DNA from: Candidatus Hydrogenedentes bacterium UBA2224
GTDB taxonomy: Bacteria > Hydrogenedentota > Hydrogenedentia > Hydrogenedentales > SLHB01
Reading direction: 5' to 3'
Assembly (NCBI GenBank): GCA_002348185.1
Contig: DDYW01000167.1
Span: 1-28,519 of the forward strand
DNA length: 28,519 nucleotides
Of the stretch, positions 17,602-25,356 are shown in pieces. Numbering within the stretch: position 1 is the first letter of the stretch; each line of letters opens with the position of its first letter. The position numbers and the translations under genes are program-made. The notes beneath the pieces are model-generated. The model did not search any database. It was not told the DNA's origin and was given only the letters and a program-made list of their open reading frames with translations.

Positions 17602-18543
17602 ATGCCTCTTCTCAGCATCCCGATGTTGCTGGCATCCCTGCTCGCCGACGCCGCGGAGTTGTCGTTTCCCCCGGAGATCATTGACTTTATCCCCTATCAC
17701 GCGAACCCCGTGTTTGAAGCCGGCGGACCGGACTGCTGGGACGCCGCCATCCGCGAGCGCGGCTGGATTCTCAACGAAGACGGCGCCTATCACCTCTGGT
17801 ACACCGGCTACCGGCCCGGAGACGCTCAAATCATGAAACTGGGGTACGCGACCTCTTCTGACGGGGTGTCGTGGACCCGCCACCCCGGGAACCCCATCTA
17901 TTCCGAGCACTGGGTCGAAGACATGATGGTCGTGAAACTCGGTGCGACCTACTACATGTTCGCCGAAGGCAAAAACGACCAGGCCCACCTCCTCACCTCC
18001 ACCGATCGCCTCCAGTGGACCCGCCAGGGGGTCATCGACATCCGCAAAGTCAACGGCGAACCCCTCGAACCGGGACCCTACGGCACCCCCGCGGCGCTGT
18101 ATGAAGACGGAACCTGGTACCTCTTCTACGAGCGGAACGACGAAGCCGTATGGCTGGCCACGTCAAAAGATATGCGCGTGTGGACCAACATCCAGGACGA
18201 ACCCGTGCTCCGGCCCGGCCCGGAACCCTACGATGTCACCATGATCGCGCTCAATCAGGTCGTGCAATACAACGGCCTCTATTACGCCTATTACCACGCC
18301 ACCTGCCCCGAAAACGGGCGCGACCGCTGGACCATGTGCGTCGCGGCATCGTCCGACCGGGTTCACTGGACGAAGTATGCCGGGAATCCCATCATCGCGC
18401 CGGACCACTCGAGCGGCATCCTGGTGCAGGACGGTCCACAATACCGCATGTACACCATGCACCGCGCCGTGGACCTCTTTTTCCCGAAAACGGCGCCTTC
18501 CGGGGACACGCCCCCCCGCGCCCGGGAGAATCCAGCGAGATAG
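17602..18543 (+). CDS. Exported five-bladed beta-propeller glycosidase (GH43/GH130/GH32-like)
   Basis: The product has 313 residues with a short hydrophobic N-terminus (MPLLSIPMLLASLLADAAE). The ATG at 17602 follows AGAGGAG by about nine bases. Repeated blade motifs are clear: GAYHLWYTGYRPGD, ATSSDGVSWTRHPGNPIY, ATYYMFAEGKND, GTWYLFYERND, GLYYAYYHATCP and AASSDRVHWTKYAGNPII. These are characteristic of the furanosidase/phosphorylase propeller superfamily. Candidate carboxylates include those in WVEDMMVVK and the glutamate of LFYER, but the catalytic set is not certain. GH130 members act on beta-mannosides, which would suit the GH2 gene 157 bp upstream in the same direction. The C-terminal tail, rich in Pro and Arg, is probably disordered. 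Confidence 0.8.
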   Translation: MPLLSIPMLLASLLADAAELSFPPEIIDFIPYHANPVFEAGGPDCWDAAIRERGWILNEDGAYHLWYTGYRPGDAQIMKLGYATSSDGVSWTRHPGNPIYSEHWVEDMMVVKLGATYYMFAEGKNDQAHLLTSTDRLQWTRQGVIDIRKVNGEPLEPGPYGTPAALYEDGTWYLFYERNDEAVWLATSKDMRVWTNIQDEPVLRPGPEPYDVTMIALNQVVQYNGLYYAYYHATCPENGRDRWTMCVAASSDRVHWTKYAGNPIIAPDHSSGILVQDGPQYRMYTMHRAVDLFFPKTAPSGDTPPRARENPAR

Positions 18544-18855
18544 TAATTGCCCGCACGAAAAACGGGCTGCCCCCCCCGACGCGCTGTGCCAGACTTGCGG
18601 GAGAGCCTTCGGCAAGAGCATAATCGCGTCCAAGGCTGGGGCGTTTCCCAATTCGGGGGGCAGGGGGAGGCCGCCCGTGCGAAGCTTCCCTTCGCCACGC
18701 ACGGTGCGCAGGACCACGGGTGCTTCCCGGCGGTGCTCAGGATGAGCCCCCCCGCGCGACCCCGTGCGGGAAGATATGCCCCAGGAGGCGTATTCCGCGG
18801 ATTTCCTCTCGGGGCCGCGGCAGCGCCACGAACTATCTACCAAGGAGTAGCTGCG
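18544..18855. other. Gene-free leader of the PLP-enzyme gene
   Basis: This stretch of 312 bp has runs of C and G and several short hairpins. One pairs GTGCG with CGCAC around CGAAG/TTCG; another is GCTCA-GGA-TGAGC; a third pairs CCCGC with GCGGG. It could be a structured 5' leader. I looked for SAM, SAH and cobalamin riboswitch cores and did not recognise any. The open frame across it has no ribosome site. AAGGAG at 18842-18847 serves the gene starting at 18856. Confidence 0.4.
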
Positions 18856-20001
18856 ATGTGCCCGGATCCCTTGACTCCCTATGGCAACCGGCCGATGGTC
18901 ACCCCCATCGTCAATGCCGTGAACTACGAATACGCGTCGTTTGAAGTGTTGCGCCAGATCACTGACGGCGAAATGAACGGGTATACCTATCACCGCGACG
19001 ACAATCCCACCGTCCGGAAGGTCGAAGAACTCCTCGCTGAAATGGAGAACGCGGAGGACTGCATCGTCTGCACCTCCGGCATGGCGGCCTGCACCCTCGT
19101 CTATCTCACTTACTTGAGCGCCGGCGACCATCTGATCCTGTTTCATGACATCTACGGCGCGCATTACAAGGTATCGCTGATTCTCGAACGGATGGGCATC
19201 GACATCACGTGGCTCGACGCCGACGACAGCGCGGGCATCCAGGCCCATATCCGTCCCGAGACGAAGATGATCCTGCTCGAAACGCCCAGCAACCCCCTGT
19301 GCAAGGTCGTTGACATCGCCGGCATCCGGAAAGCGGCCGGCCGGGAAGACATCCTGCTGTGTGTCGACAACACCTTTGCGACGCCCTACCACACGCGCCC
19401 GCTCGAACTCGGCGCCGACCTCGTCATTCACAGTGCCACCAAGGGGCTGGGCGGCCACAATGATCTTATGGCGGGAGCGATCGCCGCGTCCAAAGAGCAC
19501 TACAACAACCTCTGGTTCACCCGCCAGGCGATTGGGACCACCCTCGACGCCTATTCCGCCTCCCTGCTCGAACGCGGCCTGAAAACCTTCGAGCTGCGGG
19601 CCGAAAAAATGGCGAGCAACGCCATGACCATCGCCCAGCACCTCGAGGGGCATCCCAGGATTTCCCGCCTGTTCTATCCGGGCCTCCCCTCCCACCCCGG
19701 CCACGAAATCGCCGCGCGCCAAATGCACCGCGGTTTCGGCGGCATGATGTCGTTCGACGTCGGGCACGATCAGGAAGACGCCAAAAAGTTCATCTGCTCG
19801 CTCAAACGCATCTATCACGCCGTAAGCCTGGGCTCGACGGAGTCGCTGATCTGCATCCCCCATCTGACCACCATGCTCTATCTGCCCGAGGAACGCCGTT
19901 CAGTGTTCGGAGTGCGCCCCAACACGGTCCGGCTCTCCGTCGGCATCGAACCGCCGGACGTTCTAACCCGGGACATCCGTCAGGCGCTCGCCAACCTCTA
20001 G
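18856..20001 (+). CDS. Cys/Met-metabolism PLP-dependent enzyme (cystathionine gamma-synthase/lyase family)
   Basis: The product has 381 residues. The ATG at 18856 follows AAGGAG by eight bases; the open frame upstream is spurious. The fold-type I family is clear from CTSGMAACTLVYLTYLSAGD, LETPSNPLCKVVDIAGI, CVDNTFATPYHTRPLELGAD and the PLP lysine K196 in HSATKGLGGHNDLMAG. The C-terminal part has VRLSVGIEPPDVLTRDI. The usual YSRSGNPT-type motif near residue 50 reads YHRDDNPTVRKVEELLAEME. Family members perform gamma-replacement or gamma-elimination on homoserine esters, cystathionine or methionine; sequence alone does not separate these. The gene is an odd neighbour for a glycan locus and may be a separate unit with its own leader. 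Confidence 0.92.
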   Translation: MCPDPLTPYGNRPMVTPIVNAVNYEYASFEVLRQITDGEMNGYTYHRDDNPTVRKVEELLAEMENAEDCIVCTSGMAACTLVYLTYLSAGDHLILFHDIYGAHYKVSLILERMGIDITWLDADDSAGIQAHIRPETKMILLETPSNPLCKVVDIAGIRKAAGREDILLCVDNTFATPYHTRPLELGADLVIHSATKGLGGHNDLMAGAIAASKEHYNNLWFTRQAIGTTLDAYSASLLERGLKTFELRAEKMASNAMTIAQHLEGHPRISRLFYPGLPSHPGHEIAARQMHRGFGGMMSFDVGHDQEDAKKFICSLKRIYHAVSLGSTESLICIPHLTTMLYLPEERRSVFGVRPNTVRLSVGIEPPDVLTRDIRQALANL

Positions 20002-20173
20002 CGCTCCTGCCGTTCTGGCGCCGGCGCCCGAAGTTGACGTTCCTCCCGCCATTCTGGCCAAATGTCCAGGAAGAACGCGCGGCGGGCGAAGCGTCGTGCC
20101 TCGCTTCCGCCGCTCGCAACAGCCGGTCGTTGACCCGGCTTGGAAGAGCAGGCACCAGGCACGAGGGATGGAC

Positions 20174-21526
20174 ATGAACGTCACGATGAACCGCCGGGGA
20201 TTTCTCCAGGCTGCCGCCGCTTCGGCGGCGTTGTCAGCGCTGGGCGCCGATGCCGTGGATGTCGTCAGCCAGAAAACCTGGCGCGTTGGCCTGATCGGGT
20301 CGGGCTGGTATGGCAAAAGCGATCTTTTCCGACTGATGCAGGTGGCCCCCATCGAGGTGATTTCCGTTTGCGACGTCGATGCCCAAATGCTCCAGGGCGC
20401 CGCGGATTTGGTCAGCCAACGTCAAAAATCGGGAAAGACGCCGCGCGCCTATCGCGATTACCGGGACATGCTCGCCGAAAAAGACCTCGACATCGTCCTC
20501 ATCGGCACCCCGGACCACTGGCATGCCCTCACCATGATCGCCGCCGTCGAGGCCGGCGCCCATGTCTACGTCCAGAAACCCACCTCCGTCGACGTACGCG
20601 AGAGCGAGGCCATGCTGGACGCCGCGCGGCGGCATAACCGCGTGGTCCAGGTCGGCATGCAGCGTCGAAGCACCCCCCATCTCGTGGAGGCCAAGAAAAA
20701 CATCGTCGATGCCGGCCTGCTGGGGAAGGTCGCCTATGTCGACATGTGCTGCTACTACCATATGCGCGCCAACGAGGCCCCCGGGCCCATTCCGGTGCCC
20801 GAGTTTCTGGATTACGAAATGTGGACCGGCCCCGCGCCCATGCGCCCCTATGACCACCTGCCGCACCGGGGCTGGTGGCGGGCCTTCATGGAATACAGCA
20901 ACGGGATCGTCGGCGACATGGGCGTCCACATGTTCGATGCCGTCCGATGGATGCTTGGACTCGGCTGGCCCACGAGCATTGCGTCGTCCGGCGGCATCTA
21001 CCTGCAGAAGGAATCGGCGGCCACCACGAGCGACACCCAGGCCGCCACGTTCACCTACAACGATCTGACCGTGGTATGGCAGCACCGTTCCTGGGGCGAC
21101 GCGCCCGACCCCGATTACCCCTGGGGATTCATCCTCTACGGCGACAAGGGCACGCTCAAAGCCAGCATCAACAGCTACGACTTCATCCCCCGCGGCAAAG
21201 GAGAATCCATCCATAAGGACCCCGTTTTCGAACGCGAACAGTACCCCGAGGATCTGACCGAAGAAGGCATCGAACTCCAGGCCGCCCCCGCGACCCGGCG
21301 GCACATGCTCGATTTCGTGACCGCCATCGAAACCGGCGCACGGCCGGTCGCCGACATCGAGGAAGGATACATTTCCTCGGCAAGCTGCATCCTCGCCAAC
21401 CTCGCCATGAAAACGGGCCGCACCCTCTTCTATGACCCCGGGAAACGCGAAATCACCGGCGACCCCGCCGCCACGGAACTGCTTCTGCGCCCCTACCGCA
21501 GCCCCTGGAAGCATCCGGCGGCGTAA
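20174..21526 (+). CDS. Tat-exported Gfo/Idh/MocA family oxidoreductase
   Basis: The product is about 450 residues. ATG 20174 is preferred because GAGGG lies six bases upstream; 20168 and 20186 are in-frame alternatives. The N-terminus has a twin-arginine signal, NRRGFLQAAAASAALSA. The Rossmann domain follows with VGLIGSGWYGKSD, then DLDIVLIGTPDHWHALTMI. The family EKP motif reads VYVQKP with the lysine at K135, so Glu is replaced by Gln. The C-terminal alpha/beta domain contains GIVGDMGVHMFDAVRWMLG. Members bind NAD(P) and oxidise or reduce sugars and related polyols; exported members carry the cofactor across folded. It may oxidise a sugar ring at C3 and so supply substrate to the DUF1080 lipoprotein; that is inference from known disaccharide 3-keto pathways. 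Confidence 0.92.
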   Translation: MNVTMNRRGFLQAAAASAALSALGADAVDVVSQKTWRVGLIGSGWYGKSDLFRLMQVAPIEVISVCDVDAQMLQGAADLVSQRQKSGKTPRAYRDYRDMLAEKDLDIVLIGTPDHWHALTMIAAVEAGAHVYVQKPTSVDVRESEAMLDAARRHNRVVQVGMQRRSTPHLVEAKKNIVDAGLLGKVAYVDMCCYYHMRANEAPGPIPVPEFLDYEMWTGPAPMRPYDHLPHRGWWRAFMEYSNGIVGDMGVHMFDAVRWMLGLGWPTSIASSGGIYLQKESAATTSDTQAATFTYNDLTVVWQHRSWGDAPDPDYPWGFILYGDKGTLKASINSYDFIPRGKGESIHKDPVFEREQYPEDLTEEGIELQAAPATRRHMLDFVTAIETGARPVADIEEGYISSASCILANLAMKTGRTLFYDPGKREITGDPAATELLLRPYRSPWKHPAA

Positions 21527-21607
21527 ACGTGTTCCGCGGACGCGCACGCAGGGCGCCAGACGTGACCCACGCCCGCCGCACGGGTTCCGTTTCCCCCGGG
21601 CGCCGTC

Positions 21608-23095
21608 TTACCGCCGTCGTGAGCCGCCCAGGATCCCCCCGAGCACGCCACGCAAGATGGACTGTCCGACTTTGCTTCCAACCGTACGGGCGGTCTGTTT
21701 GGCGAACGTTTCCACCATGCCCTGGCGGCGTTTGGTGCCCCAGAGCAGGTCTTTGATCATGCCGCCGCGTTCAGCGGCCTTCTCGGCTTCCGCCTCCGGA
21801 GGCCGGGATTCTTCCGCCTTCTCCTGAGTCCGCCGGCTCAGGATTTCATACGCCGATTCGCGGTTCACCGGCGTGTCATAGCGCGCGCCAACGGGACTGC
21901 GTGCCATCACGGCGGCCCGCTCTTCGGGGCTGATCGCCCCCATCCGGCATCGCGGCGGGCAGATCAGCGTGCGCTCGACCGGCATCGGTATCCCCTTCTC
22001 CTGCAGGGTGGAAACCAGCGCTTCGCCCACCCCGAGCTGCGATATCACCTCCGCCACGTCGAGCTTCGGATTGGCGACGAACGTCTCGGCTGCCGTCTTC
22101 ACCGCCTTCTGGTCACGCGGCGTATACGCGCGCAGCGCATGCTGAATCCGGTTGCCGAGCTGTCCCAGGATCTCGTCCGGCACGTCGTCGGGAAACTGCG
22201 AGCAGAAATAGACGCCCACGCCTTTGGACCGGATGATGCGGACGACCTGCTCCACCCGCTGCCGCAACACCGCCGGCGCGTCGTCAAACAGCAGATGCGC
22301 CTCATCAAAAAAGAAGGCCAGTTTGGGCTTGTCGAGGTCGCCGACTTCGGGGAGGTTCTCGAACAGCTCCGACAGCAGCCACAGCAGCAGGCTGGAGTAG
22401 AGCCGCGGTTTCAAAATGAGCTGGTTCGACGACAGGATGTTGATGATGCCACGGCCGCTGAGATCGGTGCGCATCAGCTCGTTGAGTTCCAGCGCGGGCT
22501 CGCCGAACAGGTCCCCCCCGCCTTCCCGTTCCAATCCCAGCAGCGACCGCTGAATGGCCGCCACCGACGGCGAACTCACCAGACCGTACACCTTCGAAAT
22601 CTCTTTGCGCTCTTCCGCAACGAACGTGAGCAGCGCGCGCAGATCGTCCAGGTCGAGCAAGAGCAGGCCCTGGTCATCGGCCAGCTTGAACGCGATCTCC
22701 AGCGTCCCGGACTGGGTGTCGTTGAGTTCTAGAATCCGGGCCAGCAGGCTCGGACCGATCTCGCTGACCGTCGTGCGCACCCGGTGTCCGCCCGTTCCAA
22801 AGACGTCCCAGAACACCACCGGATTCGCCTCGTTGGCATAGTCCTCGATGCCGATTTGCGCCGCGCGCTGCTGGAGTTTCTCGCCAGCAACGCCCGCCAT
22901 CGCCAGCCCGGCAACATCGCCTTTCACATCCGCAATGAAGACCGGCACGCCCAGCCGGGAAAAACCTTCAGCCAGCACCATCAGCGAAATGGTCTTGCCC
23001 GTGCCGGTAGCCCCCGCGATCAGGCCGTGGCGGTTCCCATACTTCGCCAGCAGGTGAACCTGCTGGTCGCCCTTGCCGACGAGAATCCTGTCCAT
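21608..23095 (-). CDS. DUF853 HerA-like P-loop ATPase (YjgR family)
   Basis: The product is about 495 residues, close to the E. coli YjgR length of about 500. ATG 23095 lies nine bases after GGAGG; ATG 23104 directly abuts it and is less likely. Walker A is GATGTGKT at residues 28-35 and Walker B is KLAFFFDEAHLLFDD. Other family motifs are VFIADVKGDVAGLAMAG, NPVVFWDVFGTGGHRVRTTV, INILSSNQLILKPRLYSSLL and VYFCSQFPDDVPDEILGQL. It is a soluble hexameric-type ATPase of the HerA/FtsK group whose physiological role is not settled. The C-terminal tail (GGVLGGILGGSRRR) is Gly- and Arg-rich, as in relatives. It has no functional link to its neighbours that I can see. Confidence 0.95.
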   Translation of the reverse strand: MDRILVGKGDQQVHLLAKYGNRHGLIAGATGTGKTISLMVLAEGFSRLGVPVFIADVKGDVAGLAMAGVAGEKLQQRAAQIGIEDYANEANPVVFWDVFGTGGHRVRTTVSEIGPSLLARILELNDTQSGTLEIAFKLADDQGLLLLDLDDLRALLTFVAEERKEISKVYGLVSSPSVAAIQRSLLGLEREGGGDLFGEPALELNELMRTDLSGRGIINILSSNQLILKPRLYSSLLLWLLSELFENLPEVGDLDKPKLAFFFDEAHLLFDDAPAVLRQRVEQVVRIIRSKGVGVYFCSQFPDDVPDEILGQLGNRIQHALRAYTPRDQKAVKTAAETFVANPKLDVAEVISQLGVGEALVSTLQEKGIPMPVERTLICPPRCRMGAISPEERAAVMARSPVGARYDTPVNRESAYEILSRRTQEKAEESRPPEAEAEKAAERGGMIKDLLWGTKRRQGMVETFAKQTARTVGSKVGQSILRGVLGGILGGSRRR

Positions 23096-23392
23096 CCAAT
23101 ACATCCTCCGTGACAATCCAACCAAACCCGTCTCGCGGTGCGCCCGGATGAGGCACCTCGGGGACCCGCCGGCCGGCTCCCCCCGAGACGGCAGAGCACG
23201 CAACGGGCCGCGGGCATCAACACGCGCGCATCATATCCCTATCGTCCGGTCCTCCGCCACCCGCCGCCGGGCCCGCCCCGAAAGACAGAGTTCGCGCAGG
23301 GCGACAGGGTTGGAGGGTTCCCGGCATGGCCGCCCCCGCAGGCGGGGTTCCGCCCTCCCGTTCGGCCCATGCCCGTGTCGATGAGTTGCCGG
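23096..23392. other. Intergenic region with inverted repeats
   Basis: About 297 bp lie between the aquaporin stop and the DUF853 start. CGTCTCG (23129-23135) pairs with CGAGACG (23184-23190) around an internal GAGGCACCTC palindrome and GCCGGCCGGC, so the DUF853 transcript could have a structured leader. CCCCGC (23334-23339) and GCGGGG (23342-23347) form a tight hairpin 46 bp past the aquaporin stop. It could terminate transcription but has no T-tract. I see no gene here. Confidence 0.4.
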
Positions 23393-24085
23393 CTACGCTT
23401 CTTCTTCGGCACTGATATAACGGTAAATCACGGCGCCCAGCACGGCGCCAACAATGGGCGCCACCCAGAAGAGCCAGAGCTGCCCAAGCGCCCAGTCGCC
23501 CACATAGACCGCCACGCCCGTGCTGCGCGCGGGATTCACCGAAGTATTGGTGACGGGGATGCTGATCAGATGGATCAGCGTCAGACAAAGCCCAATCGCC
23601 ACCGGCGCCAGTCCCTGCGGCGCCCGCTTGTCGGTAGCGCCCAGAATCACGATCAGGAACATCATCGTCATGACCACCTCGCAGACCAGGGCGGCCACCA
23701 GGCTGTACCCGCCGGGGGAATGCGCACCGTAGCCGTTGGAGGCAAAACCGGCGGACGTCTGAAAACCCGCCTTCCCGCTGGCGATCACGTACAGAACGCC
23801 GCCCGCGGCGATGCCGCCCAGCACCTGCGCTACGATGTACGGCAGCAGGTCTTTCGCCGAGAAACGCCCGCCGGCCCACAGTCCCACGGAAACCGCCGGG
23901 TTGAGGTGGCATCCGGAAATGTGACCGATGGCAAACGCCATGGTCAACACGGTCAACCCGAACGCCAGCGAAACCCCAAGCAGCCCTATCCCCACATCGG
24001 GAAACGCCGCCGCCAGCACGGCGCTGCCGCAGCCCCCAAGCACCAGCCAGAAGGTCCCGATGAATTCCGCGCCATACCGTCTCAT
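23393..24085 (-). CDS. aqpZ: Aquaporin Z-type water channel
   Basis: The product has 230 residues with six hydrophobic segments and two half-helices carrying the NPA boxes HLNPAVS (residues 62-64) and SVNPARS (184-186). The selectivity filter reads F43, H172, T181 and R187, the same set as E. coli AqpZ (F43, H174, T183, R189), so water rather than glycerol is the expected substrate. AAAGGAG lies six bases before the ATG. The C-terminus is short and acidic (SAEEEA). It sits alone on the minus strand between the DUF853 gene and a small glycine-zipper gene, with 185 bp upstream of it. Confidence 0.97.
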   Translation of the reverse strand: MRRYGAEFIGTFWLVLGGCGSAVLAAAFPDVGIGLLGVSLAFGLTVLTMAFAIGHISGCHLNPAVSVGLWAGGRFSAKDLLPYIVAQVLGGIAAGGVLYVIASGKAGFQTSAGFASNGYGAHSPGGYSLVAALVCEVVMTMMFLIVILGATDKRAPQGLAPVAIGLCLTLIHLISIPVTNTSVNPARSTGVAVYVGDWALGQLWLFWVAPIVGAVLGAVIYRYISAEEEA

Positions 24086-24140
24086 GGTGTTCTCCTTTCG
24101 TTTACCTGCAGTTCAAGCAAGGGCCTGCCATAAATGCAGA

Positions 24141-24176
24141 TGCGGCCGTTTCGCACAGAACGCACGCCCGGCCGCA
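24141..24176. other. 8-bp inverted repeat, possible terminator
   Basis: TGCGGCCG (24141-24148) pairs perfectly with CGGCCGCA (24169-24176) across a 20-base loop. It lies about 95 bp past the stop of the gene at 24271-24561 and 56 bp before the aquaporin start. There is no T-run, so factor-independent termination is doubtful. Confidence 0.25.
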
Positions 24177-24270
24177 CTACAGCCGAAACCGGATACGGGA
24201 TCAACACAGGAAATCCTGGCGCGTTGACACACGCTAACGTGCCCGCGCCCTGCTCCTGCCGGATACGACG

Positions 24271-24561
24271 TCACTTCTGAGCAGTCGCCTTCTTAATGAT
24301 GCCGATGATCGCCATCAAGAGCCCGCCGCCGACACCACCACCGGCAATGCTGCTGATGATGCTCCCGACATCCATGCCGCCACCACTGGCGCCCGCCCCC
24401 AGCAAAGCCTGGAGTATCTGCCCGCCGACGCCGCCCCCGACAATCCCGGCGATCGAGTTCAGGGCGACGCCCAGCGACGAGTTCTTCATCAGCGCCCCGG
24501 CAATGTTCCCGCCAACGGCCCCGCTCACCAACTGAATGATCAACGGCACTATCGATTCCAT
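24271..24561 (-). CDS. Small glycine-zipper hydrophobic protein, function unknown
   Basis: The product has 96 residues. The start ATG at 24561 is preceded by an AGGGAG-type ribosome site. It is rich in Gly, Ala and Ile, with repeats such as VSGAVGGNIAGALMKNSSLG, IAGIVGGGVGGQILQALLG and SIAGGGVGGGLLMAIIG, and ends in a short basic tail (IKKATAQK). Small proteins of this pattern occur in many Gram-negative bacteria and are usually annotated only as hypothetical or membrane proteins. The glycine spacing (GxxxG, GGGxGG) suits close helix packing in a membrane or oligomer. No enzymatic motif is visible. Confidence 0.75.
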   Translation of the reverse strand: MESIVPLIIQLVSGAVGGNIAGALMKNSSLGVALNSIAGIVGGGVGGQILQALLGAGASGGGMDVGSIISSIAGGGVGGGLLMAIIGIIKKATAQK

Positions 24562-25356
24562 GGCACTCTCTCCCTGGTTTTTGGGGATACGCGCGTCTAG
24601 ACCCGTCGTTCTGGCGAGAAACGCCCTCCCTCATATCAGCACATGCAGTAAATCCCCATCCCGCCCCCTCATGCCTCTCGCATCCGCCGGACACGTCAGC
24701 ACACGGTCTGAAAAGGTCGGCAATAGGTTACTATGCTACTCGAGAACCTCTCGTCGGAAGGCTTGCCGGACACACGAACCACCGCCACTCAGAACTGAAT
24801 CACATCGCATCCACCAGACCGCACTCATATTGTAGCACGCTCGCAGAAGGTACGGGGGCTCTGGGAGAATCATTCTGGGAAAAAACTGCATCACAGCGGT
24901 TCAGCCGAGCGGGCACAGCATACGGCGAAACGTGCGGCCGGGTCCGCAATCCACCCGGCATAGAATCCCGGGAAGACGCCCCCTCGCTGGCCTGGACGGT
25001 CGGAGGCGGGGCCTCCAGTCCAAGGTCTGTACGCACGGCACACGGCAAGAACACAGCGTGTCTCAGCAGAGCTAACCCATTTTCGCACAATGTATTACAG
25101 CTCACCGCGGACATGCCGCGGCCAGAGTTTCCCTCCCACGTGCCCCCTTTCCGGGCGTGCAACACGGCCTCTACGTTGACCTGACCCTCCCATGTGATGC
25201 ATCATAAACCCTGTGAAATGTGTTTAACGGTAGGGGAGGTGGAGTATTCCCCCCGGGCGGTTCGGCCTCCCCGCCGGAGTGTATCTGGTTCTTGGCGAAT
25301 ACACGCAACGGCATGCGCTGAGGGTGCGCGGTGCCAGACAAGAAAGGGTCACGACG
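24562..25356. other. Gene-free region of about 800 bp with a strong hairpin
   Basis: No open frame here has both a ribosome site and protein-like composition. A perfect hairpin, GGAGGC-GGG-GCCTCC (25002-25016), is extended by TGGAC/GTCCA to 24991-25025. A possible promoter for the gene at 25357 is TTGACC (25176-25181) with CATCAT (25200-25205) 18 bp on, next to the palindrome TGATGCATCA (25195-25204). The rest shows nothing I can name. An unannotated small RNA or a decayed gene are both possible. Confidence 0.4.
25176..25205 (+). promoter_or_regulatory. Candidate promoter for the export-system genes
   Basis: TTGACC matches the sigma-70 -35 box at five of six positions and CATCAT matches -10 at four of six, with an 18-bp spacer. 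A 10-bp palindrome TGATGCATCA overlaps the -10 and could be an operator. It lies about 150 bp before the start of the first gene. It is a weak call made by eye. Confidence 0.25.

Noticed and set aside
18547..18855. Upstream extension of the PLP-enzyme frame
   Set aside because: No ribosome site lies before its start, the translation has no family similarity, and AAGGAG at 18842 with ATG 18856 gives the expected length.
18544..18855. SAM or cobalamin riboswitch before the PLP-enzyme gene
   Set aside because: The conserved core sequences of these classes could not be found by eye; only generic hairpins are present.
24219..24236. TTGACA-like box with CACG-CTAA-CGTG
   Set aside because: It points toward the plus strand, where no gene follows for more than 1 kb, and has no -10 partner.
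24800..25165. Minus-strand open frame of 121 codons in the gene-free region
   Set aside because: No ribosome site is visible, the composition is mixed with no domain-like pattern, and it overlaps the hairpin at 24991-25025.
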